NCBI GenBank assembly: GCA_030673425.1
Contig: DAOVJB010000083.1
Location: forward strand, 1-5,968
From: Elusimicrobiota bacterium
Lineage (GTDB): Bacteria; CAYTYR01; UBA6262; DAOVJB01
Reading direction: 5' to 3'
Length of the DNA stretch: 5,968 nt
Shown: positions 5,738 to 5,968 of the stretch, one piece after another
How the letters are laid out: each line of letters opens with the position of its first letter
Numbering within the stretch: position 1 is the stretch's first letter
Translations under genes and position numbers: made by a program
Notes under the pieces: model-generated
What the model saw: the letters and a program-made list of their open reading frames with translations, nothing else
Told to the model about the DNA's origin: nothing
Database searches by the model: none

Positions 5738-5968
5738 TTATTCTGCAATAACATCATCTATATAGAAGGTTGTTGTTGCTGTTCCGTTTCCGTTTCCAAT
5801 ATGAACTCCTATTTCCTTAACATCATCAAGATCTTGTATAACCAGGTTTGTAACAGTATCCTCATGTTTGGCATTACTAAAATCTAAAGTCACCTCGGTC
5901 CATGTACCAGGAGTTATTGTTTTAAGTGCAACACTTTCATACCAATAATAGTCAGCACCGGTTTTTAC
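5738..5968 (-). CDS. C-terminal end of a jelly-roll-domain protein, paralogue of the Fn3 lipoprotein
   Basis: The last 76 codons of a gene enter from the right edge and end at TAA (5740-5738). The translation begins VKTGADYYWYES and ends FYIDDVIAE. Aligned by hand with residues 427-499 of the lipoprotein, about 60% of positions are identical, including WYES, DFSNA, DD.KEIGVH and TTTFYIDDV. It therefore carries the same C-terminal beta-sandwich. Its N-terminus, and whether it also has Fn3 repeats or a lipobox, lie outside the window. The 34-nt gap to the next gene suggests an operon of tandem paralogues. Confidence 0.82.
   Translation of the reverse strand, partial: VKTGADYYWYESVALKTITPGTWTEVTLDFSNAKHEDTVTNLVIQDLDDVKEIGVHIGNGNGTATTTFYIDDVIAE

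Overview
All genes in this window lie on the minus strand and read right to left. The DNA is AT-rich except for one GC-rich regulatory island near 4060-4150. Signal peptides, a lipoprotein lipobox, a PorV-like outer-membrane barrel and an OmpA-type peptidoglycan-binding domain point to a Gram-negative (diderm) bacterium. The mix of a GH113-type glycosidase, discoidin and jelly-roll modules, Fn3 arrays and a PorV/OmpA hybrid suits poorly cultured lineages such as Omnitrophota or other candidate phyla. The sequence alone does not fix the taxon.

Layout in transcription order: (i) 5968-5738, the C-terminal end of a secreted beta-sandwich protein; (ii) 5703-4204, a lipoprotein with three Fn3-like repeats and a C-terminal beta-sandwich paralogous to (i); (iii) 4203-3946, a regulatory region with a well-formed GEMM-I (cyclic di-GMP class I) riboswitch aptamer, an intrinsic terminator that reuses the aptamer 3' strand, and then a separate sigma70-type promoter; (iv) 3945-2371, a PorV-like barrel, charged coiled coil and OmpA-like domain in one protein; (v) 2370-2240, a short gap with a near-consensus promoter; (vi) 2239-671, a secreted F5/8 type C (discoidin) plus GH113-like glycosidase, a family known for beta-mannanases; (vii) 599 to the window edge, a secreted protein with a jelly-roll domain resembling carbohydrate-binding modules, cut by the edge.

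Every protein is predicted to be exported. Several carry domains expected to bind glycans, one should degrade or trim a mannose-containing beta-glycan, and one should tie the outer membrane to peptidoglycan. The riboswitch suggests that cyclic di-GMP, the usual signal for the change from motile to sessile life, feeds into this cell-surface/glycan locus. The terminator geometry predicts that ligand turns expression on. The promoter just downstream of the terminator means the barrel/OmpA gene probably also has ligand-independent transcription. The most interesting part of the window is this combination of a c-di-GMP switch, surface proteins and a glycosidase. The functional link between the parts is inference.
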